DNA of 64,000 bases from Vibrio sp. 16 (GTDB lineage Bacteria; Pseudomonadota; Gammaproteobacteria; Enterobacterales; Vibrionaceae), in NCBI RefSeq assembly GCF_963681195.1, contig NZ_OY808997.1:1364001-1428000 (forward strand), given 5' to 3'. Shown here in pieces: positions 45,624-53,900 of this stretch. Made by a program: the position numbers and the translations under genes. Below the pieces are notes generated by a model. That model made no database searches. It saw nothing but the letters and a program-made list of their open reading frames with translations, and was not told the DNA's origin. Each line of letters opens with the position of its first letter. The first letter of the stretch is position 1.

Positions 45624-47454
45624 CTAAGTACTCTGAGGCATCGGAAACAACCTCAGATTTGTGCGTAACAGGAATCACGTTGATTGAGCTTGGTCCCTCA
45701 GATCCGACATCATTAAACTTTGCTAATTTCGAAGTATTGCCCGTTTTAGGCAAGCTAGCCTTATTGCTTTTTGCACCGCGGAATCTATCGGTTTCTTCCT
45801 GAATACGTTTCTTCATATACAGGAATGTATCCGCAAGCGCCTCATCATCAGTAAGCTGCTTAGTATTGAGCCGGCGTACTTTTTGTATTCGCTCGTGTTC
45901 AAAAAGCGACAGCCCCTTTGTATATCCGGTGTTGTCTACCGCTGGAACTTTTATGTACCTCTTTTCCGATTCTAGATAAACATGAATAGAGCTGATATCA
46001 GAAGGGTCTGTTTTGGTCTTAACAAACAGCTTTTTGCCATTGTTGGACGCCCAATATTTACGGTATTCAATAAGTTCTGAGGACTGATAGTGGAGATTAT
46101 GAAGCCTGATCCCTGCTACTCCAATGGTTCTGTGTCTAAGCAAACCTAGCTCAACTCTCAACTGCTCCTTCTCAACACCACTGTAGTAAGAGGGAGTCCA
46201 TTCCGATTGGTTCCACTTGTGGTATGGAATGTCACGTTCTCTTGAATCAGGTGCCATATGGTAATAATCGACAATCCATTTATGAAGTAGCTCAAGAAAC
46301 ACGGAAACTCTAACCACCGCATCCTTCTTTGGGTTGTAATCTTGTAGCTGAGTAGGATTGGTGAACGTTTTTCCAGGCAGTGCGTTCACTAACCCTTTGT
46401 TCATCTGATCAAACAGCTTTTCGATCCCTGACTTTCGCCAAGGTTTAGCGGCTTGACTGTATTGGATGTCTGATACCAGAGGCCGTAACGAATCTTCCAA
46501 GCTTTTACTCCAAAACTCAGCACCATTATCGACAACTAAACAGTCAATCTTGCCGTGGCAAGGCCATTCATTATCAATAGAAGGATACCTTTGCTTTACC
46601 CAACTCTTATCTAGTAGCGAATTCAATAGCGCCTTTCTGACAGAGTCAAAACTAGGCTCTCTAAAGTTGATACTGCATCCTACGATACATTTACTGAAGC
46701 GGTCATATAGCATCGTCAGATAGGGCCGACCTAAAGGAATCTCTAACTCATCATCGATCAAAATCACTGGAACTGGAGTATGGTCAATTTCGACAAACTC
46801 CATTGGTTTAGTCGCGGCTACCTGTTGACCAACTGACCGAAACTCCCGATCCGCATATCGTTTGCCAAACCTTGCGATCGCGACCTCATATGGAGGTAAG
46901 TCGTGTATTCGATTATAAAAAGAACGATCTGAAATTGGTTTGATTTTCCCCTCGACAATCCCGCGATTTATTTGAATCACTCGACTCTTATAGTATCGGT
47001 ATGCTTCTGCCACGCTAAGTCGTTCACGTGTCAGGTATACGTTCTGAACTGCCTCATCAATCAAGGATTGCGAATCCATTTCTTTTTGGCGGTTGCCCTT
47101 AAACGTATGCTTCGGAATAAGTGCACATGGGTCTTTACCCGCTTCAAAGTAAGATTTTTTCCAAGTTGCTAAAGTTCGCCAACTCGGGGGAGTAAGCTTT
47201 AATTCTGGTTCAATGAGACTTAAGATAGGATTCAAGTTTTTCTCGGTCCATCCCCCCTTTAGGCGCCTCTCTACGAAATCGATGATTTTGATACGGCGGA
47301 TAACTTCTTGCTGTACCTTTGGTGATTGAGTATCAATAGTGGAAAAGATTTCAATAGGTTCTTGAATTAACTCTATTGGAAGCTGCTGCGACTCTCCCTC
47401 TGAAGCTTCAAACTCATCAAAGAACCCAAATATGTTATTGGAGTCCGACGGCAT
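45589..47454 (-). CDS. tnsB: Transposase TnsB (DDE family)
   Basis: TnsB binds the repeats in the element ends and joins the 3' ends to the target. The 621-residue product has N-terminal DNA-binding domains and a retroviral-type integrase core with the triad visible in FVEIDHTPVPVIL (Asp), CLVVDNGAEFWSKS (Asp) and AKPWRKSGIEKLFDQM (Glu). A beta-barrel and an acidic C-terminal tail (LDDDDFEDIEGY) follow; such tails contact TnsC. The ATG at 47454 lies two bases after the tnsA stop. Confidence 0.95.
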   Translation of the reverse strand: MPSDSNNIFGFFDEFEASEGESQQLPIELIQEPIEIFSTIDTQSPKVQQEVIRRIKIIDFVERRLKGGWTEKNLNPILSLIEPELKLTPPSWRTLATWKKSYFEAGKDPCALIPKHTFKGNRQKEMDSQSLIDEAVQNVYLTRERLSVAEAYRYYKSRVIQINRGIVEGKIKPISDRSFYNRIHDLPPYEVAIARFGKRYADREFRSVGQQVAATKPMEFVEIDHTPVPVILIDDELEIPLGRPYLTMLYDRFSKCIVGCSINFREPSFDSVRKALLNSLLDKSWVKQRYPSIDNEWPCHGKIDCLVVDNGAEFWSKSLEDSLRPLVSDIQYSQAAKPWRKSGIEKLFDQMNKGLVNALPGKTFTNPTQLQDYNPKKDAVVRVSVFLELLHKWIVDYYHMAPDSRERDIPYHKWNQSEWTPSYYSGVEKEQLRVELGLLRHRTIGVAGIRLHNLHYQSSELIEYRKYWASNNGKKLFVKTKTDPSDISSIHVYLESEKRYIKVPAVDNTGYTKGLSLFEHERIQKVRRLNTKQLTDDEALADTFLYMKKRIQEETDRFRGAKSNKASLPKTGNTSKLAKFNDVGSEGPSSINVIPVTHKSEVVSDASEYLDDDDFEDIEGY

Positions 47455-47456
47455 AG

Positions 47457-48080
47457 TTAACACCAAACGTAAGTTTCGAGGCCAAAGCCAATATTATTGA
47501 GGTTTGTTTTAACTTGCCCCGAAGAGATCCAAGGTAGAGTAGAGATAAGTGTGTCCTGCTCCGATAAACCGAAATACAAAGACACCTCTTGTAACTTCAC
47601 CATTTGTTTACGTTGAATAAACGCCAACACTAACTTTTGAAACTCAGTCACGGTCCGCAATCCGGAGTAACGATGTAGTAGCTTGAAGTTATCTAAAGTT
47701 GGTCCCATTCTAATTTGCTTCTCAGTAACTAAAACCAAGCGTCTGTTAAACTCATTGAACGCAACTCTTTGTTTCTCTTTAAATCGTTCCCTGAAATCAG
47801 GTTTGAGAATCTGGCTAGAGTGTTTTACTTCGAAGAAAGTTGAATGTTCATCGTGATCTGTCGCCAAAAAATCGGGCGTATATCGGCACTTTCGATTATT
47901 GAATTGATAGTGGAAACCAAAAGGTTGGGACGTAAAGGTTTTGATGTCTGCGTTGTATTCGAGGTGAAAACAGAAATCAAACTCTAAAATGGACAGAGTG
48001 CGAACAACTGCATCATTCTTCAAGCTCATGAACTTACAGATGTTGTGCACGTGAGATGACTTCTTGGTTTGATCGAACAT
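47457..48080 (-). CDS. tnsA: Transposon end endonuclease TnsA
   Basis: TnsA cuts the 5' strands at the transposon ends, enabling cut-and-paste movement. The 207-residue product has the nuclease core with TLSILEFDFCFHLEY (Glu), CRYTPDFLATD (Asp) and STFFEVKHSS (Glu-x-Lys), then a C-terminal helical region (FQKLVLAFIQRKQMVKLQEV). It is the first gene of tnsABC. The start lies about 94 bp from the right terminus, and a 10-bp-arm palindrome just upstream may control it. Confidence 0.92.
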   Translation of the reverse strand: MFDQTKKSSHVHNICKFMSLKNDAVVRTLSILEFDFCFHLEYNADIKTFTSQPFGFHYQFNNRKCRYTPDFLATDHDEHSTFFEVKHSSQILKPDFRERFKEKQRVAFNEFNRRLVLVTEKQIRMGPTLDNFKLLHRYSGLRTVTEFQKLVLAFIQRKQMVKLQEVSLYFGLSEQDTLISTLPWISSGQVKTNLNNIGFGLETYVWC

Positions 48081-48174
48081 AGCACAATCACTTTTGTTGT
48101 AAACCTACAACAAAAAAATAGACTATGAAAACTTATGGTGCAAATATGAAGAAAGCCTGCAATTTATGCGAACA
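48081..48174 (-). repeat. Right transposon end with terminal and internal TnsB repeats
   Basis: Read inward from 48174 on the minus strand, the terminus is TGTTCGCATAAATTGCAGG. A second repeat, TATTTGCACCATAAGTTTTC, begins 28 bases inside and matches the left-end copy at 17552 in 18 of 20 positions. The whole right end is under 100 bp because tnsA begins at once. Confidence 0.75.
48092..48115. promoter_or_regulatory. Palindrome upstream of tnsA
   Basis: TTTTGTTGTA-N4-TACAACAAAA is a perfect inverted repeat with 10-bp arms lying 12 bp before the tnsA start, inside the right end. It differs from the Xre operator. It may bind a separate regulator or let TnsB autoregulate tnsABC. Confidence 0.6.
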
Positions 48175-48179
48175 TATAT
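48175..48179. repeat. Right target-site duplication (TATAT)
   Basis: Five bases follow the ACA terminus and match the left flank GATAT in four positions. Confidence 0.45.
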
Positions 48180-48194
48180 TGCAGGATTCAGATG

Positions 48195-48302
48195 GGCGGA
48201 GACCCCAGCCACATCCCGGCACACAAGTCACTCGCTGCGGCTGCTTCCTTCCGGACCTGACCGAGTTCACGAGCTATTGTTGCGGGAGGACCAGGGCCTC
48301 CA
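48195..48302 (-). ncRNA. ffs: 4.5S RNA of the signal recognition particle; transposon attachment site
   Basis: The minus strand carries GGTCAGGTCCGGAAGGAAGC, the invariant domain IV of bacterial SRP RNA that binds Ffh, preceded by CCTCCCGCAAC and followed by GTGTGCCGGGATGTGGCTGG as in E. coli 4.5S RNA. The ends pair through GGAGGCCC and GGGGTCTCC. Exact 5' and 3' ends are estimated to within a few bases. The gene is intact: the transposon entered about 20 bp past its 3' end, sparing an essential RNA. The segment 48241-48258 is the target of the element's short guide. atl, ybaY and tesB follow nearby, as in E. coli. Confidence 0.93.
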
Positions 48303-48422
48303 TAGATTCTGTACCCTTAGCTGTGCTAAGGAGTGCGAGGATTATCTGCCATCCCCTACGTTATTTCAAGCAGAATCACCGAAAAAATGGTGTTTTTGAT
48401 TCAACTGCTTAGTGTGTAACCA

Positions 48423-50432
48423 CTATTGGTTCAAACAAACAACTTTTGAACGGGCTTCTTTCGTTTTAACGTAATCACTACGCGCATGTTTATGCTCATA
48501 CATTGCTAAATCGGCTTGGTGCATGACTTCTTGTAAACTCATAAACGATCGCCCCGCTTCAGAAGCCCCAAAAGCCAAAGACACGTTAAACGAAAGGCTT
48601 CGGTCGTGCGACACAAATGGAATCGTGCTCAACCTATGTTTTAACCGGGCAAGACGAGGCAGGTCTATTTTTCCAACCAGAACGAATTCGTCCCCACCAA
48701 TACGATAGCTACTGCCATGCCAACAGCGTTCAATATGACCACTCACACAGCGCAGTACTTGGTCACCCACTTCATGCCCGTAGGTATCATTGATTTGCTT
48801 GAACTTGTTCACATCGAGATAAATCAGAGTTTCATCACCGTTTACACCACTGCGGTATTTTTGCTTCAGCGCTCGACGATTCTTAAGACGGGTCAAGTTG
48901 TCAGTGTTTGATTGACTGTGCAAGTACATCGCCACCACCACCAAAAAGCCAAGCACTAACATAAATAGAATTTGGCTTTTACGAGAAAATGCTTGTTCAG
49001 CCTGAAGTGTCGCTTTCCAATTTGGTTGATAATCGTATTGAGACACAATTCTCTCGACATCTATCATCTTAAGGGCTCGCGTAAATAAAGGGGCCAATGA
49101 AGCGCCGAGCTCATTCTTCACAAACCCAATTGCGATCGGTGACTCGTAATAGCTGCCGATCAAAGATTCTTCCACTAAAGGCAGGACATAGTCCGAGTCA
49201 CGTAATCGTTTGTTGAAGTTGGCGCGACTCACCGCCAAATAATCGATTTCCTCATTAAGTAATGCATCAAACAGGTCATCATCGCTCGAAAATGCATGCA
49301 GTGTTTTGTTTGGTAGTCGCTGTGAAAGTAGCTCCTGATAGAAGTCGTCTCTAACCACACCGATTCGTTCCGCGATGAGTTCAGACACGTTGCTGTAAAC
49401 GTCCTCTTTATACCCTTCCCTTTTCACTAGGATCGCTTTTGGGAAATAATAGGGAGCAGAGAAGTAGGCAATGTTTTTGCGAATCTCCGATATCGCCATA
49501 GGAGACAACAAATCAATTTTCCGATCAATTAAATCGTGGTACATGCTTTCCCAAGACTCACCCTTTGTACTTACAATGTCGCACGACAGCATTAAAATTG
49601 CGCAAGCTTGCTGCACAACATCTGCCGTGATTCCAGATATAACTCCATTAGGGTGATAGCTCGCGAACTGACCAATATCCTCTATTTTGACTCTAAGGGG
49701 CTTCTGGTAGTTGATATTGCTGTCGATGACGGATTGACGGAGTGCCTGCTTTCGGAGATCAAATTGGTACTGTTTTACCGCTTCTCTTAGTTGTTTTTGT
49801 ACCTCGGCGCTATGTACATAATCTTCAATTTTCGTCAGCAGAGGGATGTGCGTGTTTTTCGGCGAGATAATTGAGACAGGTTTGATCATCAACTGATGAT
49901 TTAGAAGTTGAGCATCGAATCCAGCGAGCAGCATTGGCTTGAGTTGATTAATCGCATCAACCACACCATCAACTTGGTGTGACTCAATTAAAGACTTCGC
50001 ATGTTCATGGCCGCTGTATTCGATGAGTTCAATGGATGGATAGTTGGCCGCTATCAGCTGTTTGTATATCGTTCCAGCGGGCACGCCTACTATACTGACC
50101 TGCTCTAGATCGGCATTAATTAGGCTGTAGAGATACGTGTACTCTATGTTGGTTGGGCTAGTAAATTCAAAATCACGTGCTCTCTCGTCGGTAAAGGTCA
50201 CATTTGCGGCGAAATCAGCATCAGACGTCTTTACTGCGTTGAGTATCGCGCTAAAACTTGGGTAATAGACGTATTCGACGTTAAGTCCAAATTTATCTGA
50301 AATGGCATCAAATAGAATACGAGTCACAACATCGTCCGCTTCCATCGCCACTTTATATTTCGTACTCGCTACCGCCGAGTGCGCATACATCACAAAACAA
50401 CATATGCACCACACGCGCCAAAAGTAAGCCAT
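48423..50432 (-). CDS. Periplasmic-sensing diguanylate cyclase (SBP-GGDEF)
   Basis: A 669-residue inner-membrane protein: signal peptide (VWCICCFVMYAHSAVAS), two tandem SBP_bac_3 amino-acid-binding-like domains in the periplasm (about residues 25-230 and 245-475), one transmembrane helix (ILFMLVLGFLVVVAMYL), and a GGDEF domain with the intact active-site loop YRIGGDEFVLVG. It should make cyclic-di-GMP in response to a periplasmic ligand. The second sensor retains the SBP pattern (ALLNEEIDYLAVSRANFNKR). It lies 121 bp beyond ffs on the same strand as that RNA. Confidence 0.9.
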   Translation of the reverse strand: MAYFWRVWCICCFVMYAHSAVASTKYKVAMEADDVVTRILFDAISDKFGLNVEYVYYPSFSAILNAVKTSDADFAANVTFTDERARDFEFTSPTNIEYTYLYSLINADLEQVSIVGVPAGTIYKQLIAANYPSIELIEYSGHEHAKSLIESHQVDGVVDAINQLKPMLLAGFDAQLLNHQLMIKPVSIISPKNTHIPLLTKIEDYVHSAEVQKQLREAVKQYQFDLRKQALRQSVIDSNINYQKPLRVKIEDIGQFASYHPNGVISGITADVVQQACAILMLSCDIVSTKGESWESMYHDLIDRKIDLLSPMAISEIRKNIAYFSAPYYFPKAILVKREGYKEDVYSNVSELIAERIGVVRDDFYQELLSQRLPNKTLHAFSSDDDLFDALLNEEIDYLAVSRANFNKRLRDSDYVLPLVEESLIGSYYESPIAIGFVKNELGASLAPLFTRALKMIDVERIVSQYDYQPNWKATLQAEQAFSRKSQILFMLVLGFLVVVAMYLHSQSNTDNLTRLKNRRALKQKYRSGVNGDETLIYLDVNKFKQINDTYGHEVGDQVLRCVSGHIERCWHGSSYRIGGDEFVLVGKIDLPRLARLKHRLSTIPFVSHDRSLSFNVSLAFGASEAGRSFMSLQEVMHQADLAMYEHKHARSDYVKTKEARSKVVCLNQ

Positions 50433-50664
50433 CCTAGCCGAATCCTACCTGAATAATTATGATTTCTACACGACTCTGCCTATATGATGGAAAAAATAAC
50501 AAACGTTCAAACACTGTTGTTCCTTCCGTTGGAAATTAGTGAACAATGAACCACTTGAAATGTTAAATTTTTACACCACTTGTTAGGGAGAGCAAATAAT
50601 GCGCAATTCTGACACACATAAGTGCATATGCCAACTGCATATAATGGGGATCATAATTGACTAT

Positions 50665-51405
50665 TTATATGCCTGACTCTTCTTCCGCACTGCGTAAAAT
50701 ATAATCTGTCATCCATGCGGTGCCCAATAAGCAAAGCCAGACAACAAAGACAGGGTTAGGAACATCGATGTTGGGAGAAACAACTAAGGCCGCGAAACCA
50801 ACCGTTGGTAACGTCCAGCATAATAATTTGGTCCACTTGAAGGACTTAAGTCGCGAGAGGCTCTCCATTGATGCCATGATGCCAGTGACACAAAGCGCTA
50901 ACAGTGCAGCATAGGGGAGCCCAGCAATCCACATTGGGAAGACGAGGAAAAGCGCCCACCAGCGATGGGTTGTCGAGCGACTCCAATGTGCAGCAGCCCA
51001 CCATGTTGCAATCACCGACAGTGTTTGAACAACAGTCACGATGGCCTCGCCAGCCAGTTTACCCGATGCTTGTGTAACCATAATGCCGACTTGAAGCGTC
51101 AAAACGATGAGAGTAGCGGTCAACACAACACCAATGCTGCTTCGTTTTGAGAAAACAACCATAAGTAAAGGGAAAAGTACCCAAACACTAACAGACAGGG
51201 CGATAGGTTGGTGAGGAAGTGTTAGCCCATAAGTGGTCATCGCGGCCATTAACACTAAACCAGAGACACCACCTTGAGGTAAAATCCAGAGCGCGGGAAT
51301 GAGTAAAGCTAAAACAGGAATATCGCCTTCACTTAAACTGATCGCACGTGCACAGACAATCGCTAACAAAGTTGTTATTAAGAACTGAAATGTAGAAAAT
51401 ACCAT
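50665..51405 (-). CDS. Unknown polytopic membrane protein
   Basis: A 246-residue hydrophobic protein with about seven to eight predicted helices (FLITTLLAIVCARAISL, VLALLIPALWILPQGGVSGL, ALSVSVWVLFPLLMVVF, VVLTATLIVLTLQVGIMV, LFLVFPMWIAGLPYAALLAL, VFVVWLCLLGTAWMTDYIL). No family motif is recognised; it looks like a conserved vibrio hypothetical. It is divergent from atl. Confidence 0.7.
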   Translation of the reverse strand: MVFSTFQFLITTLLAIVCARAISLSEGDIPVLALLIPALWILPQGGVSGLVLMAAMTTYGLTLPHQPIALSVSVWVLFPLLMVVFSKRSSIGVVLTATLIVLTLQVGIMVTQASGKLAGEAIVTVVQTLSVIATWWAAAHWSRSTTHRWWALFLVFPMWIAGLPYAALLALCVTGIMASMESLSRLKSFKWTKLLCWTLPTVGFAALVVSPNIDVPNPVFVVWLCLLGTAWMTDYILRSAEEESGI

Positions 51406-51455
51406 GCCCTCTCCTTACTCCATTCCTTGGAAAACTGAACTAGGACTTAAAGATT

Positions 51456-51758
51456 ATGGACCAATTTCTGATGCAAATCTTTGCAGTAATTCACCAAATT
51501 CCATGTGGGAAAGTAACAACTTACGGTGAGGTCGCAAAATTGGCAGGTTATCCTGGCTATGCACGCCATGTTGGCAAAGCACTAAATAAACTCCCAACTG
51601 GAAGTAAGCTCCCATGGCATCGAGTAATTAACAGCCAAGGAAGAATCTCATTAAAAGGAGAGGATTTGGTTCGTCAACGTAATGCCCTGATAGAGGAAGG
51701 AGTCGACGTAACGAATGATGGAAAGGTGCGCTTGAAGATCTATCGATGGCAGCCATAA
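51456..51758 (+). CDS. atl: Alkyltransferase-like DNA repair protein
   Basis: A 100-residue homologue of O6-alkylguanine-DNA alkyltransferase with PWHRVI in place of the catalytic PCHR, the hallmark of ATL proteins (E. coli YbaZ). These bind alkylated guanine without repairing it and hand the lesion to nucleotide-excision repair. IPCGKVTTYGEVAKLAGYPG and ARHVGKALNKLP form the helix-turn-helix and Arg finger. It lies between ffs and ybaY, the same order as in E. coli. Confidence 0.92.
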   Translation: MDQFLMQIFAVIHQIPCGKVTTYGEVAKLAGYPGYARHVGKALNKLPTGSKLPWHRVINSQGRISLKGEDLVRQRNALIEEGVDVTNDGKVRLKIYRWQP

Positions 51759-51780
51759 CGCTACCATCAATAAATTCGGA

Positions 51781-52206
51781 TTAGTTGACTCCGATGAGCA
51801 TCAACGCAACGTTGTCGCTGTTAGCTTCATCTGTGATCACTGGGTAAGAGGTATCAGTGATAAAACGAAGTTGACCATTCACTTCAATACGAGCGCTTAC
51901 GCTGTATCTGTGCCTTGGGTCAATCTTTGCGCTGTCATACGCCAAATCAAATGCAAAAGGAACTTGCGCGCCATTTGTTTCAAAACGGTGTTTAGCTATT
52001 ACTTTCGCGGGTGCATCCGCAAGAGAGACATCTTGAAGTGTCACCGTTACCAATGCATCGCCCGGCAAAGCAATTCGCTCTCTGTATGCGACTGTACCTG
52101 TGATCGATTGAATCTGCGCTTGCTCTGCCTCTTCATTCGGTGACTGACACCCAACCAAAACCGCGCCTAGAACCACTGACATTATTGCAAATAGTGCTTT
52201 TTTCAT
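51781..52206 (-). CDS. ybaY: YbaY family lipoprotein
   Basis: A 141-residue lipoprotein beginning MKKALFAIMSVVLGAVLVGC, with lipobox LVGC and a mature Cys. The domain is of the YbaY/YscW type (GTVAYRERIALPGDALVTVT, then LQDVSLADAPAKVIAKHRF). The ATG at 52206 gives a normal signal; a longer frame would add residues ahead of it. It is convergent with atl. Function is not well known; members are envelope proteins. Confidence 0.88.
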   Translation of the reverse strand: MKKALFAIMSVVLGAVLVGCQSPNEEAEQAQIQSITGTVAYRERIALPGDALVTVTLQDVSLADAPAKVIAKHRFETNGAQVPFAFDLAYDSAKIDPRHRYSVSARIEVNGQLRFITDTSYPVITDEANSDNVALMLIGVN

Positions 52207-52394
52207 TAGAGCCTCTCCTGAAGGTAAATTCACGCAGATTATAGGTAGGGTTTATCTAACTGTCATTACTATCGCTCGTCAGTTGACAGATTCTTTACGC
52301 AACTTGGTTCTTGCTGACAATTAACTCAAACAGTTGTTTCTACGATCACTTATTGCATAAAATGTTAGGTATCATGAACAATAAGGGCCAACGT

Positions 52395-53255
52395 ATGAGT
52401 AAACCGTTGAACGAACTGCTCAATTTGTTGCAGTTAGAAAAACTAGAAGAAGGTCTTTTTCGTGGCCAAAGTGAAAACTTAGGACTGCCTCAGGTATATG
52501 GTGGGCAAGTGATCGGCCAAGCGTTATCAGCCGCTCGCTACACGGTCGAGCCAGAGCGCACCGTACACTCGTTCCACAGCTATTTTCTCTATCCAGGAGA
52601 TCCTGAAAAGCCAATTATCTATGATGTGGAAAACCTTCGTGATGGTAAAAGCTTCAGTACACGACGAGTAAAAGCAATTCAAAATGGGCGCCCTATTTTT
52701 TATCTTACCGCCTCCTATCACGGTGAAGCGCCGGGCTTCGAGCACCAAAATAGCATGCCGGAAATCCCCGGGCCGGAGAATTTTGCGTCGGAATCCGAGT
52801 TAGCGGCAAGAATCGAAGAGTACTTGCCAGAAAAAATCAAGAAAGCCTTCTGTGGCGAGAAGCCTATTGAAATGCGGCCTGTCACCGTCGTTAACCCACT
52901 CAACCCTAAAAAAGTGGAACCAAAACAGTACTTGTGGATTCGGGCAAATGGTGAGATGCCTGATAATCAGTTGATTCATCAATACTTGCTTGGTTATGCG
53001 TCTGATTGGGGATTCTTGGTTACTGCACTGCACCCGCACGGGGTCTCTTTGATGACACCAAACTTTCAGGTTGCAACCATTGACCACTCTATCTGGTTCC
53101 ACCGACCGTTCAAAATGGATGAGTGGCTGCTTTACGTCATCGAAAGCCCAACGGCAAGCAACACTCGCGGTTTAGTGCGGGGTGAAATCTACAATCGAGA
53201 GGGTCACCTCGTTGCCACCGCAGTACAAGAAGGCGTAATGCGCTTTACTCAATAA
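52395..53255 (+). CDS. tesB: Acyl-CoA thioesterase II
   Basis: TesB hydrolyses acyl-CoA thioesters. From the ATG at 52395 ([20 protein letters not shown]) the product is 286 residues, exactly the E. coli length; in-frame codons upstream are not conserved. The double hot-dog fold is shown by [40 protein letters not shown], and the C-terminal [20 protein letters not shown] with the catalytic Asp. Gene order atl-ybaY-tesB is as in E. coli. Confidence 0.95.
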   Translation: MSKPLNELLNLLQLEKLEEGLFRGQSENLGLPQVYGGQVIGQALSAARYTVEPERTVHSFHSYFLYPGDPEKPIIYDVENLRDGKSFSTRRVKAIQNGRPIFYLTASYHGEAPGFEHQNSMPEIPGPENFASESELAARIEEYLPEKIKKAFCGEKPIEMRPVTVVNPLNPKKVEPKQYLWIRANGEMPDNQLIHQYLLGYASDWGFLVTALHPHGVSLMTPNFQVATIDHSIWFHRPFKMDEWLLYVIESPTASNTRGLVRGEIYNREGHLVATAVQEGVMRFTQ

Positions 53256-53260
53256 AAATG

Positions 53261-53284
53261 TAAGGAGTGACGCGTCACTCCTTA
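53261..53284. terminator. Palindromic terminator between tesB and decR
   Basis: TAAGGAGTGACG and CGTCACTCCTTA form a perfect 24-bp palindrome between convergent genes; it can end both transcripts. Confidence 0.65.
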
Positions 53285-53298
53285 ACCTTTGACGATGT

Positions 53299-53757
53299 CT
53301 AAATCGGCAAAGCGGTCGTATATTTGATGGGTTCCATAGCAAAAGTGGAAGTCACATTCGATAACCCTTTCACACTATTGACCATTCGCTTATAAAACTC
53401 ATCAAAGCACTTCATATCTTTCACCAAGACTTTCATCATGTAATCGTATTCACCAGCCATACGATAGAACTCCATCACTTCAGGAAATTCGCTGACGGTG
53501 GTAACAAAATTGTGGTACCACTCGTGTGAATGGTCACTCGTCTTCAGTTGTACGAACGCAATAAATGATAAGTCGAGCTTTTCGGCATTCAGCAACGCGA
53601 CTCGCTTCTCTATGTAGCCCTCATCTTCTAGTTTTTTCAACCGTTTCCAACACGGAGTTGTCGTTAGATTCACGTGCTCTGCTAACTCATTAAGAGAGAG
53701 CGTACCGTCGGATTGAAGCAACGAAAGGATCTGCGTATCTATCTTGTCTAAACTCAT
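53299..53757 (-). CDS. decR: Lrp/AsnC-family cysteine-responsive regulator DecR
   Basis: A 152-residue Lrp-type protein very similar to E. coli DecR (YbaO): [20 protein letters not shown] in the helix-turn-helix and [18 protein letters not shown], then [20 protein letters not shown] in the effector domain. DecR senses cysteine and activates its detoxification. The ATG at 53757 ([11 protein letters not shown]) is chosen over a longer hydrophobic extension. It is divergent from a PLP enzyme of the cysteine synthase/desulfhydrase fold, a logical target. Confidence 0.9.
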   Translation of the reverse strand: MSLDKIDTQILSLLQSDGTLSLNELAEHVNLTTTPCWKRLKKLEDEGYIEKRVALLNAEKLDLSFIAFVQLKTSDHSHEWYHNFVTTVSEFPEVMEFYRMAGEYDYMMKVLVKDMKCFDEFYKRMVNSVKGLSNVTSTFAMEPIKYTTALPI

Positions 53758-53900
53758 TTTGCAAATTACCAGATTGGGAGAAAATAATTCTCCAATAAGA
53801 CATTTTAAAAACAATAATAGCAAAGTTTTTCTCTCTTCTTAGAGGTAAATTATTGCCATAGATAAAAACAACTACCCTACGATTTTCGAGGAATCAAGTT

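Larger units (their letters stand above)
17261..48174. mobile_element. Type I-F3 CRISPR-associated Tn7-like transposon inserted at ffs
   Basis: A 30.9-kb element bounded by TGT...ACA ends. It encodes tnsA, tnsB and tnsC at the right end and a tniQ-cas8/5-cas7-cas6 operon with a small CRISPR array toward the left, with no cas1, cas2/3 or tnsD. Its right end is just past the 3' end of the 4.5S RNA gene, one of the attachment sites reported for I-F3 elements, and a guide in the array matches that gene. Core genes on both sides (opp to the left; ffs, atl, ybaY, tesB to the right) would be contiguous without it. The right boundary is well supported; the left one (17261) rests on 11/14 similarity of the termini and a 4/5 target duplication. 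Confidence 0.85.

Noticed and set aside
48303..48422. Small frames between ffs and the GGDEF gene
   Set aside because: They run through the SRP RNA and its promoter region; the RNA gene explains the conservation.
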